Source: Vigna angularis
Lineage: Eukaryota; Streptophyta; Magnoliopsida; Fabales; Fabaceae
Direction: 5' to 3'
Assembly (NCBI RefSeq): GCF_016808095.1
Contig: NC_068971.1
Location: 20,820,501-20,884,500, forward strand
Length of the DNA: 64,000 nucleotides
Part shown: piece by piece, positions 32,956 to 44,689 of the stretch
How positions within the stretch are numbered: position 1 is the stretch's first letter
Layout of the letters: each line of letters begins with the position of its first letter
The notes under the pieces: generated by a model
Told to the model about the DNA's origin: nothing
Databases searched by the model: none
What the model saw: the letters and a program-made list of their open reading frames with translations, nothing else
Program-made: the position numbers and the translations under genes

Positions 32956-35200
32956 ATTTTATGAGATTTCAAAAAAAAATGTAATGAATGTCATAATCTC
33001 TTATAGTCAAATGTTTAAATCACATATTCTTAAGAGATATTTGTGTGCATTGCTTGAAAACATCATCCTTCGACCTTCACCTAACCATAGATTGACCCAA
33101 TCATGTTCTTGAGCCCAAATAATAAACACAAAGTTTTACACTGGGGCAGATTTTCCATTACCTCCACTGGCTTTCATTTGGGAGATCCTGGAATCCGTTA
33201 TGACAAAAAAAATATGACTCTTGTTGAGATCATTTAATCTTGTCTCCTAATTAATCTTGTGAAAATAAAGCAATCAAAATTTGAAATGATGTGTGGCCAT
33301 CTTTCTTCATCCAAAAACAAAAAAATATACATATATTCATTGATACCAAATTTGAGCCAGTAAGAAATTTCTTTTCAAAATTTACCTAAACAAGGGTTAC
33401 CATCAGCATGGAAGTCAACTCAAATTGCAAACAATGAAAAAACACACTTAGTGATCAAACGAAGAAAGTTCATCAAAAGTAAAACAAATATGGAAAGAAT
33501 CACAAAGTGATGGCAAACAAAGAATGAAATTTGAGAAAGGGCAAAATAGTCAAAATAGATTTGACGAATACATGATACAAAGTGTAGATGGTAACTCTTG
33601 TTTCAAAAAAAAAATTCCACAAACATGTATTTGGGCCTTTATATCTTTTCTTTCAATACCCTTTAGCCCAAGCCACATTACAAGCCCAATAAAAGTCCAC
33701 GCAGATTGAATGATGGTTGCTTAAATTTTCATAAAGCTTAACTTTGAGACAAGACAAAATGACTAACAATGCAGTTGTAAAAAAAAATGAAAAAAAAAGA
33801 ACAAATGTCCTCGGAAGAAGGGAACTCCCTATTTGATTAAGATTATATGAAGGAAAATCAAGCCAATTGGGGCAATCCTTTCAGGCCAATCATTCCCATA
33901 TCCATCACAAATTCATATCCCATTCAAACTATTCCCCCGATTCCCAAACTAGGGGGCAATTTTGGGCAACTTTATGAATTTCATATGTTTTGGCCCATTC
34001 AAAATATGGGGCAACTTTGTTAGTCTCACATTTATTTCATCTGTATATTCAAAGTTCGTACCAAGACCGGGGCATCCCTTGTTGGGCCTCTCAGATTTGT
34101 CCGCACTGAAATTCATGGATCCACCCTCAAAACACAGGCAGACACTTTAGGGCTTTGTATGATTTTGAGTCCATCTTATCATTCGTAAACCCAAAGTGGG
34201 GGGCAACCTCTTTTTGAACCTCTCTTAATTGACTCATACCCAAAACTAGGAACAACTCTGTGAGTTTCATGTGTTATGACCCATTCAAAATATTGAGCGT
34301 CTTTGTTAATCTTTCATCTGAATATTCAAAGCTCATACAAAGACTGGGGCATCCCTTGTTGGGCCTCGCATGATTTTGGTTCGCCCCGATTTTCAAAAAT
34401 CCATCATCACCAAAATTGGGGCAATTTGTAAATCTCACATGATATTCTCACTCCCTGATTCATGATTTATTCCCTCACAATTCACAGATACATTTGTCCA
34501 TACCTATCTTTTTACCATGCCCCAAACTAGAGCAGCTTCTGAGTATCTTCTACCTCACATTGGCATTTGTAACTGTTTTAAGGAGTAAGAGGCCCAAGTA
34601 GCCAACCCAGTACTCTCCACATCCCTCCAATCGTCCTCCATACATTTGTCCCAACCCTTGATATCAGGCATGCATACACTGATGTTTCAAAAGAAAATGC
34701 TAAGCACACAAGTTTGAACATTTGACTTTAGAATTTGACATCCATCGTAAAAAAAATGAAGGTCTAAATCTTCATAAATTTGATGATTTCAAAGAAAACA
34801 AATTGACTCAATAAAAAAAAAATCAAATCAAAAAATCAAAAATCACAAGTCAATAGCATGTACATATTTTCATAAACTTTGAATTTGTTTTCATGAATGG
34901 TTATCAAATCTTCTTCCTTCAAAAAGACAAAAAAAATCAACATGCATTAAAGTTTTCTCGTCCAATTTCAAAATTTACATCACCATGTTTCTCTTGCATA
35001 TCAAGGTTTCAAATTTTTTTTAATCTTTGAAAAAATGCAACTCCTTGTTTATTATTTCAACATTATGCAAAATTTTTAAAACCTTGTTTGCTCATTTCAT
35101 GAAAATGGACACTCATTGCTGTCTAAAAAATCAAAAAAAAATCAAAACTCAAAAAATTTTCAAACATCTCAAAATTTCAACAAAATTCAAATTCAAAACA
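32956..35200. other. Ogre-like interior, non-coding
   Basis: AT-rich. From 33900 to 34560 a diverged word of the type AACTAGGGGCAACTTTGTGA, with CATCCCTTGTTGGGCCTC, recurs about every 100-250 bp (33950, 34010, 34070, 34195, 34350, 34420). No coding frame is credible. Confidence 0.6.
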
Positions 35201-35204
35201 ATCA

Positions 35205-36420
35205 AACAATTTTACTTTCTGCTATTGGTATCTCGGCCCTCTGCAAGGCAATGGTCGAGCCCAATTTTACTTTCTGCTATTGGTATCTCGACCCTCTGCA
35301 AGGCAATGGTCGAGCCCAATTTTACTTTCTGTCATTGGTATCTCGGCCCTCTGCAAGGCAATGGTCGAGCCCAATTTTACTTTCTGCTATTGGAATCTCG
35401 GCCCTCTGCAAGGCAATGGTCGAGCCCAATTTTACTTTTTGTCATTGGTATCTCGGCCCTCTGCAAGGCAATGGTCGAGCCCAATTTTACTTTCTATCAT
35501 TGGTATCTCGGCCCTCTGTAAGACAATAGTCGAGCCCAATTTTACTTTCTGCTATTGGTATCTCGGCCCTCTGTAAGGCAATGGTCGAGCCCAATTTTAC
35601 TTTCTGCTATTGGTATCTCGGCCCTCTGCAAGGCAATGGTCGAGCCCAATTTTACTTTCTGCTATTGGTATCTCGGTCCTCTGCAAGGCAATGGTCGAGC
35701 CCAATTTTACTTTCTGTCATTGGTATCTCAGCCCTCTGCAAGGCAATGGTCGAGCCCAATTTTACTTTCTGCTATTGGTATCTCGGCCCTCTGCAAGGCA
35801 ATGGTCGAGCCCAATTTTACTTTTTGTCATTGGTATCTCGGCCCTCTGCAAGGCAATGGTCGAGCCCAATTTTACTTTTTGTCATTGGTATCTCGGTCCT
35901 CTGCAAGGCAATGGTCGAGCCCAATTTTACTTTCTGTCATTGGTATCTCGGCCCTCTGCAAGGCAATGGTCGAGCCCAATTTTATTTTATGCCATTGGTA
36001 TCTCGGCCCTCTGCAAGGCAATGGTCGAGCCCAATTTTATTTTCTGTCATTAGTATCTTGGCCCTCTGCAAGGCAATGGTCGAGCCCAATTTTATTTTAT
36101 GTCATTGGTATCTCGGCCCTCTGCAAGGCAATGGTCGAGCCCCATTTTATTTTTATGCCATTGGTATCTCGGCCCTCTGCAAGGCAATGGTCGAGCCCAA
36201 TTTTATTTTCTGTCATTGGTATCTCGGCCCTCTGCAAGGCAATGGTCGAGTCCAATTTTATTTTATGTCATTGGTATCTCGGCCCTCTGCAAGGCAATGG
36301 TCGAGCCCAATTTTACTTTTTGTCATTGGTATCTCGGCCCTCTTCAAGGCAATGGTCGAGCCCAATTTTATTTTCTGTCATTGGTATCTTGACCCTCTAC
36401 AAGGCAATGGTCGAGCCCAA
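35205..36420 (+). repeat. 55-bp tandem array, about 22 units
   Basis: ATGGTCGAGCCCAATTTTA recurs every 55 bp (35251, 35306, 35361 and onward) with TATCTCGGCCCTCTGCAAGG in each unit. Variation concentrates at CTGCTATTGG/CTGTCATTGG/ATGCCATTGG. As 55 = 3x18+1, all plus-strand frames stay open and give spurious 290-335 codon frames. Confidence 0.97.
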
Positions 36421-36424
36421 CAAT

Positions 36425-37446
36425 CAAACTCAAATCATTCACTTCATCCATAGGGTTATGACACCCTCCACGAGGTTTGTACACCTCATTCACTTTATCC
36501 ATAGGGTTATGACACCCTCCACAAGGTTTGTACACCTCATTCCTTTATCCATAGGGTTGTGACACCCTCCACGAGGTTTATACACCTCATTCACTTCACC
36601 CATAGGGTTGTGACACCCTCCACGAGGTTTGGACACCTCATTCACTTCATCCATAGGGTTGTGACATCCTCCACGAGGTTTGCACACCTCATTCACTTCA
36701 TCCATAGGGTTACGACACCCTCCACGAGGTTTGGACACCTCATTCACTTATCCATAGGGTTGCGACACCCTCCACGAGGTTTGGACACCTCATTCACTTC
36801 ATCCATAGGGTTACGACACCCTCCACGAGGTTTGGACACCTCATTCTCTTCATCCATAGGGTTGCGACACCCTCCACGAGGTTTGGACACCTCATTCACT
36901 TCATCCATAGGGTTATTACACCCTCCACGAGGTTTTTACACCTCATTCACTTCCATAGGGTTGGTACACCCTCCACGAGGTTTGGACACCTCATTCTCTT
37001 CATCCATAGGGTTACGACACCCTCCACGAGGTTTGGACACCTCATTCACTTAATCCATAGGGTTACGACACCCTCCACGAGGTTTGGACACCTCATTCTC
37101 TTCATCCATAGGGTTGCGACACCCTCCACGAGGTTTTGACACCTCACTCACTTCATCCATAGGGTTATTACACCCTCCACGAGGTTTTTACACCTCATTC
37201 ACTTCCATAGGGTTGGTACACCCTCCACGAGGTTTGGACACCTCATTCTCTTCATCCATAGGGTTACGACACCCTCCACGAGGTTTGGACACCTCATTCT
37301 CTTCATCCATAGGGTTGCGACACCCTCCACAAGGTTATTACACCTCATTCACGTCCATAGGGTTGGTACACCCTCCATGAGGTTTCTACACCTCATCAAC
37401 TTCATCCATAGGGTTGGTACATCCTCCACGAGGTTGTTACACCTCA
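36425..37446 (+). repeat. 51-bp tandem array, about 20 units
   Basis: CCATAGGGTTGCGACACCCT, CCACGAGGTTTGGACACCTC and ATTCACTTCAT make the unit; a few units are 44-50 bp. It abuts the 55-bp array with only a few bases between. A segment of several units is repeated as a block (36830-37050 compared with 37080-37310). Confidence 0.96.
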
Positions 37447-37599
37447 ATTCTCTCAGTTTTGTTCATTTTCGTTAAATTTTTTGTTTTTTTTCTTGTTTAT
37501 TTTGAAGTCCAGACGAAATTAGTATTTCTTTCTTTACTTAGCTTTTACTCCGATAATACAAAAATCTCAAATTTTCATATTATATAGTAAAATCTAAGT

Positions 37600-37612
37600 A
37601 AAGAGGGGCAGA
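37600..37612 (+). other. polypurine tract of the Ogre-like element
   Basis: AAAGAGGGGCAGA lies immediately before the 3' LTR start TGTCAACAC. This is the second-strand primer position. Confidence 0.85.
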
Positions 37613-40600
37613 TGTCAACACTCAATTTCGTCCGGATGGACTAATAGATTTGTTTTATTCATGAGCGCAAAATAATAAAAAATATATATATAAATAAAAA
37701 TAAAAGTAAAAGTAAACATAAAAACAAAAAAAATTAATTAACAAATAAATAAAAGAAAAAAACACAAAAACGTTCGTCATCTGCCCTGTGCGACCGCTCG
37801 TCCTTTGCACTGTTCGCCCGTTCGGCCATTCGGTCCTTTAGGACGTTCGTCCTCCGCTTCAACCGTTCGGTCATCCTCAAAGCGTTCATTAGTCGACCGT
37901 TCGTCCTTTGGTTAATTTAGGACGTTCGTCCTCAGCCTAAACTGCCCGTCCTTTGCTTTGTTCGACCGTTCGGCCATTCGGTCCTTTAGGACGTTCGTCC
38001 TCAGCTTTAACCGTTCGGTCATAATGTTTTGATGAACGTTCGTTCTCCATGATATTTGTCTTCAGCGACCCATTGTAGTATTCAGCAAATAGCGTTCGGT
38101 CATTTTCTTATGTTAGTTGGACGTTCGGTCTTGATGGGCGTATTCTCCATTGAACGTTCGGTCATGTTTATTTTAATTTCGTTGGACGTTCGGTCTTGAT
38201 GGGTTTATTCTCCATTGAACGTTCGGTCATGTTTATTCTTAGTTAACGTTCGGTTTTGATGTGCTTATTCCTATTTGGACGTTCGGTCTTGGTGTACTAG
38301 TGATGACCAGCGTTCGGTTTTGAGCGTTCGTCCTATTAGTGCATGATGTCCTGCCGTTCAGGAAATAATGTTCGTCTTGATTGTTTGGACGTTCGGTCTT
38401 AATGTTTTTATTGAACGTTCGGTCTTAATGTGTAGTTGAACGTTCGGTTCGTAATAGGCGTTTGGTGTGTCTTTTGACGTTCGTCCAAACAGTAGGGCGT
38501 TCGTTTTTTAGTGTTTATGTCTTTTCATTTTATTTGTTTTAAAATAAAAAATAAAAACAAAAAAAAAAAATAAAAATGTTAGGTAGTAAGGATATTTATG
38601 TAATAACATAAATATCTTAGATATTTTAGACAGTTAAGATATTTGTCAAAGCCACTAGCCACATTTGTAGGTAAGGTGCTTATTTTGCTTATAAATGCAA
38701 TGACAGGACAAAAGTCTAGGTACGTTCTCTTTATGCTCTAGAGATCCTGAATAATACTTCAGAGCAGTATCCAATTACTCTCTTCTGAGCTTCAGCTCCA
38801 TAACTCATATCTGACTTAAGCGTCGGAGTATCTTTGCAGGTACCTCCCCTTCCTTTGGCGAGTATGAAGGACAACAATTGAAGAAATGCAAGCATTCCAG
38901 ACATCCAGGAGCAACAGAAGCATTCCAGACATCCAGGAACAACAGAGACACATAGGAAAATATACACAGAAACAAAAAATAATAAATAAAAACAAATAGA
39001 TGCGGAATTAGGGGATGTGTTCCTGGAAAGTTCTCTAAAAAAACAAAAAAAAAGAAAAAACAAGAGATTCCTAGATTAAGGAAGGTGTCTCAGGGACGTG
39101 TCTCAAGGGTGGGACGCAGTGCATGGTGTTCTTTAATTTTGGTTTCAGACTGAAGAAGAACACACGCCCACGGCTACTGGAAACACCCTTCCATCAATCT
39201 TCATTCCTGGATGGCACTGATTCCCTCTCTGCTCATCACATCATCCTTCTTACCTCACGGCCCACGATCTTGATCTTCTTCTTTTTCATTTTCATCACTC
39301 ACGGCAAAATACCCATACTCCATATTCACACCACACAACACAGCACAGACAAATCAAATTTCATGGCCGTTCAAGCTCAATAATCTTCATCTTACTCTTC
39401 ATTCATCTTCAACACCTCTGAACATTTTTTTTTCCATCGCCTCCAACACTCATCATCTCCATTCACTCATTTTCTTTTAGTCTCTGCCCACTGTAACCAT
39501 AGAAACCTCAACCTTCGACTCCTCTCAGCCGTAACCACCTCAACTCACTCTTCATCCATCACTTTCATCTCCAATACCACCTCCGGCATCATCACCTTAT
39601 ACACGGCCAACATCCATCAACCTTCATCACTTTCATCTTCATCCCTTCCCTTTTCGTTTCCACCTCGCGGCCAACCCCTATCGTCATCCCTTTTCTTCTT
39701 CATGCCACGGCTTAACCTCAATATCAGAGATACCAATTCATCACATGAGACACTAATCTAAAGGTGCAATCCGAAAACCAACCCACCTTCACCACCAATG
39801 GAAACCCGAATCCAATCTTTCATCAAAGCGTGATCTGCAGCTCACCCTTCCCATGCATCTAACAAATCAATTGAGATCCAAATCAACACTCAAACAGAAA
39901 ACCAAGATTGAAAGAGTAAACTAAAAAAATAATAATCTCAAATCATCTCCGGTTGCAAGCTTGATGGAGATGTTCGCAGAACCCCACGGTGGGCGGCTCC
40001 GATGGAGGCGGCGGCCCGTGCAGGTGCGGCGGAGGTGAGACTCTCCCTCGGTGGCAGAAAGATGAGGCAGAGAAGGGCGGGGTGGCCGGATCGGTGCGTG
40101 TGCGGTGGAGAAGGAGACGAACTCCTCCCTGGGTGGCTGGATCGAGGCGCGGCAGTGGCGTGGTGACTGGTCCGGAGAAGCAGTAACACGGCAGCCCGGG
40201 TGGCTGTTTGGGCGGTGGTTGGGGCATGGTCGTGAGGGAGGCAGAGGAGAGGTGAGTGTATCTATTTCTTTCATTATGAGGAGAAGACCTGGGGCTCAGA
40301 GCGTAAATGTGAGAATGCCGCAGACCCCTATTGCTTCTGTTCAAAAAAAAAACCATTGGGCCAAGCTTTGGGTCGCGTCCTTTCTTCCTGCCAAACGCAG
40401 ATCTCCATTCACACCCCTTTCATTTGGGCTTAGGCCCATTCCGTGTAAATAAAAATAAAATAAAAATAAAATAAAAAAGAAAAAAAGAATGCCTCAGCAC
40501 GTCATTTCAGGATGCACTTCCATTTTCATCCTTACACCCCTGGCAGATGCAAAGTTGGAGAAGAGGGTTTTGGCCCAAACAAAGGAGCTTCAATTTCACT

Positions 40601-41607
40601 CGGCACCCCTGGTTTTTATCTCTGTACCCCTATTCCTGTTGGGCTTTTCTTTTGCTTTATTTTTTATGCTTGTTTCTTTATTTGATTATTTGGTTTTTAT
40701 TGCATGTAACCCCTTTGTATAGTTTCCCCATCCTTTTGTTGAACTTGTTTGTTTCGTTTTACATAAAAATTACAAAATAAAAAAATGAAGAAAGATAAAA
40801 TATATAAATTCTAAAAAATACAAAAAAATATGTTTTGAAGGTTAAGCACACGTGTGATCGCTCACATCGTCCTTGTGCTAAAAACCTTTTCTCTTTCTTA
40901 AATAAATTACAAAAATACATTTTAAAGGTTAAGCACACGTGTGATCGTTCGCATCGTCCTTGTGCTAAAACACTTTTTCTTTTCTCATATAAAATACAAA
41001 AAAAAAATATAAAATCTTCAAAAACTAAAAACATCAACAATTTCAAACAACAAACAATATTGCCTTGCCAGAACTACGTGATCCTTGATTCTTCATCAAA
41101 AGTGGAGATACGTAGGAGCAAGGCTAGTCCGGTTCACTTCTCCAAAACATCCAAATTTATCCATAATCAATTTCACAAACAAATCTCTCAAACAATTCCT
41201 CAAACAAAATTTTCTAAACGAACTACGGAACCCTGATTTCTCATTCTGAATGAGAATACGTAGGAGCAAGGTCAATCCTTGTCGGGCCCAAAAAACTAAA
41301 AAATATTATTTGTTTCTTTAGAGTTTTATTTTAAGGGAAAGTTAAACACTTTGAAAACCACATCCATATTCGTGCATTTAGTTAAAGGTACTGCCTTAGG
41401 GTAGGCGTTGTAGGGTGCTAATACCTTCCCTACACGTAACCGACTCTCGAACCAAGAATCTGGTTCAAATTGACCATGCCTTATCATTTTATGATTTTTC
41501 CGTAGTTTTCCAGAATAAACTATGGTGGCGACTCCAAATCTCTTTTTCAAAACTCTTTGTTTCTTTTTCACGGATCGTCGTAATGTCGCGATTTTCCGGT
41601 TGCGACA
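37613..41607 (+). repeat. 3' LTR of the Ogre-like element, 3,995 bp
   Basis: It contains a CGTTCGGTC/CGTTCGTCC word array (37770-38510), a TATA box (TTATAAATG, 38689), a CTTAAGCGTCGGAGTATC ... GCAGGTACC motif (38814-38845) and a C-rich transcribed region (39150-39900). There is a GC-rich block at 39960-40250 and two copies 87 bp apart of GGTTAAGCACACGTGTGATC (about 40840 and 40927). Overlapping frames in both directions over 39920-40450 are composition effects. It is the more complete copy of this LTR. Confidence 0.82.
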
Positions 41608-41612
41608 ATTAT

Positions 41613-42990
41613 GTATACTTACCTAGAAGTAATATAACCGTCTTAATAAATAAACATAATTTATAATGATTTAACAATTAAATTATCAAATTGGAATATA
41701 ATTTATTTCATCTCTCATGTAGAAAATGAGACAATATTTTTACATTTCATATTAATCTCCATTTAAGTAATCAGATTTTAATTTGTCCGAACATTTCTTT
41801 TAATTGATCTTCGGTCTTCACTACATTTGCTAATAGATGCATGAAGCTTTGATATTACTTCAATTAATCCTAAAACTTTATTACTTCTACAAATAGACAC
41901 TTAAAATATTAATTTTGTCCTAATTAATCTTTAAAACTTGCCAAACTTTTTTGTAAGCAACCTCTTTTTTTCCCAATAAGTTTAGGTTAAATCATTTACA
42001 TCAAATCATTATTTAAATTTATATATTTTTAATTGATCATGTGATAACGTTATTTTTAAATATATACCTGAAATTTTATTTTATTCTAGTTAATCCTTAC
42101 AATTTATTTTATTTTATAAATAATTTTTAATAGAGATTATTTAAAATTAAGCATAACATAAACAATTGTATTATTAATAGTTACTTATCCGAATTAAAAT
42201 AAATTCAAAATTTTAAAATAAAATTTAAATAGTTCTAATACTTCTATTAGTTTAGGACATGCAGATTCTTAATCTTATTTTTCAAAATTATATGAAAGAT
42301 ACCATTATAATACAATCAACAAATTCTGCTAACGTAAAATAATTTTGCATAAACTATTTAAACGTTTTATCAAATAAAAATATATGTGAAAATCAAATGG
42401 GTCTTTTGATTGTTATTTTCTTTATTTCTAAATTCTTATTTTTTTATTGTATTTTAATACATAAAAAACGAGTCATAGAAGAAGAAAAATGAAAAAAACA
42501 TTGAAATTTGATATAAGAAATTTAATTCAAATTTATTCAAAAAAAACTGTTTATAAACATTGTTAAGTTTTTAGAATGAATTGAAATAAAAATAAAAATT
42601 TAAATTGCCTATTTATAAAAATGATAATGTTTAAGGATCTTGGAGTAAAATTAAAGTTACATGTATACGTTTACAAATGTGAATTTAAAGTGAAACGGTG
42701 CGCACAAGCAGCAGCTGCCTTAGGGTCTCTTCCCCTCGTTTTCATTTGAAGAAAGAACCCAAAGCTAGGGCAAAGCTAAAGGTGAGAGAGGAAAGCTCCC
42801 AATGTTCAAGCCATTTAGCCAGTGCTCCAAACGTCACTGACCGGTGGAGAAGAAGAGCTGACCGGAGCTGCCACGTGGATAGGAGGATCGACGGTCAGAG
42901 TAAAGCAAGGAAGCAGATAAACGGAAGAGAAGAATAAAGCGTCACAAGCAAGTTTCCTCTTTTCCTTTTTTTCATTTTCTCTTTTCTTCA
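41613..42990. other. AT-rich intergenic DNA upstream of SRP9
   Basis: No gene up to about 42690. From 42690 to 42990 GC content rises (CAGCAGCTGCC, CCGGTGGAGAAG), as expected of a promoter region. The 79-codon frame at 42698-42937 has no recognisable domain and lies just before the TATA box. Confidence 0.5.
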
Positions 42991-42995
42991 GACCC

Positions 42996-43004
42996 TATAT
43001 AAAG
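42996..43004 (+). promoter_or_regulatory. TATA box of SRP9
   Basis: TATATAAAG lies at the end of a pyrimidine-rich tract, with transcription expected to start near 43030. A short leader exon would end at 43089 (TTTCTG before GTATCATG) and be spliced to 44625 (after GACATGCAG), giving a 1.5-kb intron in the 5' untranslated region. The leader splice sites are inferred from sequence only. Confidence 0.55.
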
Positions 43005-44689
43005 GGGTGATGGGTGACAGGCACCATTCTTCGATTCTAGATTTCACTGAGTTGCGAGGGTGACAGGCCGTGATTTTCGGTGATTTCTGGTATCATGTAC
43101 TTTTATCTTCAAAGTTTAATGCAATTCTGATTCCTTTTATGGATTCTTTTGATTGGTTGATAATAGTTTAGGTTTTATTACTTGATTTCATTTGCTGTTC
43201 ATGATGAGTTGTTTCTGGCAGTTTGTTTTCATTGAAAATTTATAGGTTTTTAGAATTAGATTGTTTGTTTTAAGTGCATTTAGACTAGACTGTGCATTTG
43301 ATATTGATTAAAAGCTTGCATCAGAGTCACAATTGCTATGGTTTGGTACAGAGAGTATACAAGAGGGTATGATTTTACAGGATGTCTTCCTGAGTTGTAA
43401 GTGAATACTATTCTGCACTAATCTTTGCTTTTTGGTTTCTGATTCATGATTTTAACCAATGAGTTTGTTCTGCTCCTTAGTTAAGTGTTACTTGTTAAAT
43501 TGTTCTTCATTTTAGTTTGAGCATTCTATCTTCAACCTGTAGGTCTAGTTACTTGTTTTCTATTTTTTTTAAATTGCAACTCTTTCTCATAGATTAGAAA
43601 TTCTTTTCCATGTTAATTTCATTTTTTTATGTTAATGTGGATTGGAAATTAATATAGTTTTAGTTTAGATTTTTCTGTATTTTCAATTTCAGATTTTATT
43701 CTTTGATCATGATACATATAGTCTTAAGTTTTGTTTCAGTTGTGTGTAAATAGTAATAGATCCAGTTTAATGAGTGACAGTTAAATAGTTTTTCATATAG
43801 GATGTTGTTCATTTAGAATAGTTTAGTTTTGACATTTTCTCTTTTGATTAATTTCATTTTTTTCTTTTAAACAGTTTACAGATTTTAAATTCTCTTTTCC
43901 TTTATAAATTTCATTCTTTCATTTTTATTTCCCCACCTTGCATTAGTTAATAGGTAGTAAATAAATAAAATACAAGAGTTAACTTTACATATCTGAACTT
44001 AATTGTACTGAGTCCTTGGATTGATGATACCTAGGTTGACCCCTATACTACATTAGTAGGGAAACTTAGTTTGTTCTGATTTTAGGCGACAAAAATCAGT
44101 TTAACAGGGGCTTTTGTATTTTTAGCTAGTCACTTGTGAGTGTGTGTTTTTTCAAAGTGTAGGCTTAAATGGCATGCAATGTGGGTTTTGGATCCCTGAA
44201 GGAACCTGGTACTTCTTGAATGGCTTCTCTTGTGATGTTCCTCTCTTTTAATAGGATAACTTGCATTGTTCTTTGCATAATTTACTAAGAAAGTAGGGTT
44301 GTAGACAAATCGATGATGGATAAGAATGAGATATTCCTTCAATATAAATCTAATTTGTTTTTTCTGACAAGTTTTTAATTTTATTATAAACGCGAGTTTC
44401 TTTTTGCCGGAGAATGTGGATTGGTTCATTCGGTTGATAATATTCGTGTGAAATTTCGGGAGGTGTGAGACTATGCATTTGAATTTGTTCTTTTTTTAGC
44501 TTTGTTGATATAATGAAATTTAATTGCTGACTATAGATCCTAATTTTTCATCATATGTACACTTTGTTATCAATTTAGTGACAATGGTTTTTTATATTTT
44601 CATTTTTTTCTCATTGACATGCAGGTGAACTTAGTTGACCAGAGCTTGACAACTGGCAGAAAATTGTTTCGAAGTCTCTGTCTGGTGCG

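Larger units (their letters stand above)
14617..41607 (+). mobile_element. Ogre/Tat-like non-autonomous LTR retrotransposon with nested insertions
   Basis: It starts TGTCAACACTCAATTTCG, ends GGTTGCGACA and is flanked by ATTAT (14612-14616 and 41608-41612). The PBS follows the 5' LTR at 18605 and the polypurine tract AAAGAGGGGCAGA precedes the 3' LTR. Without the Athila composite the interior is about 8 kb and shows no gag or pol, so the element is a large non-coding derivative. Tandem arrays of 24, 55 and 51 bp occupy the interior. Ogre/Tat elements are known for variable tandem repeats in the 3' untranslated region (Macas and colleagues). The family call rests on PBS, PPT, LTR size and array content. 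Confidence 0.82.

Noticed and set aside
35555..36562. 335- and 290-codon frames over 35.5-36.6 kb
   Set aside because: They are products of the 55-bp array, open in several plus-strand phases at once, with no non-repeat coding sequence.
36425..37446. CRISPR-like regular repeats (also the 46- and 85-bp arrays)
   Set aside because: Units are contiguous direct repeats without unique spacers, inside LTR elements of a plant genome.
39920..40452. Overlapping frames of 65-137 codons on both strands
   Set aside because: This is GC-rich LTR sequence, open in several frames at once, with no domain and no splice structure. It lies wholly within the Ogre-like 3' LTR.
42698..42937. A 79-codon frame upstream of SRP9
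   Set aside because: It lies before the TATA box, has no recognisable domain and no homologous frame elsewhere. More likely promoter sequence.
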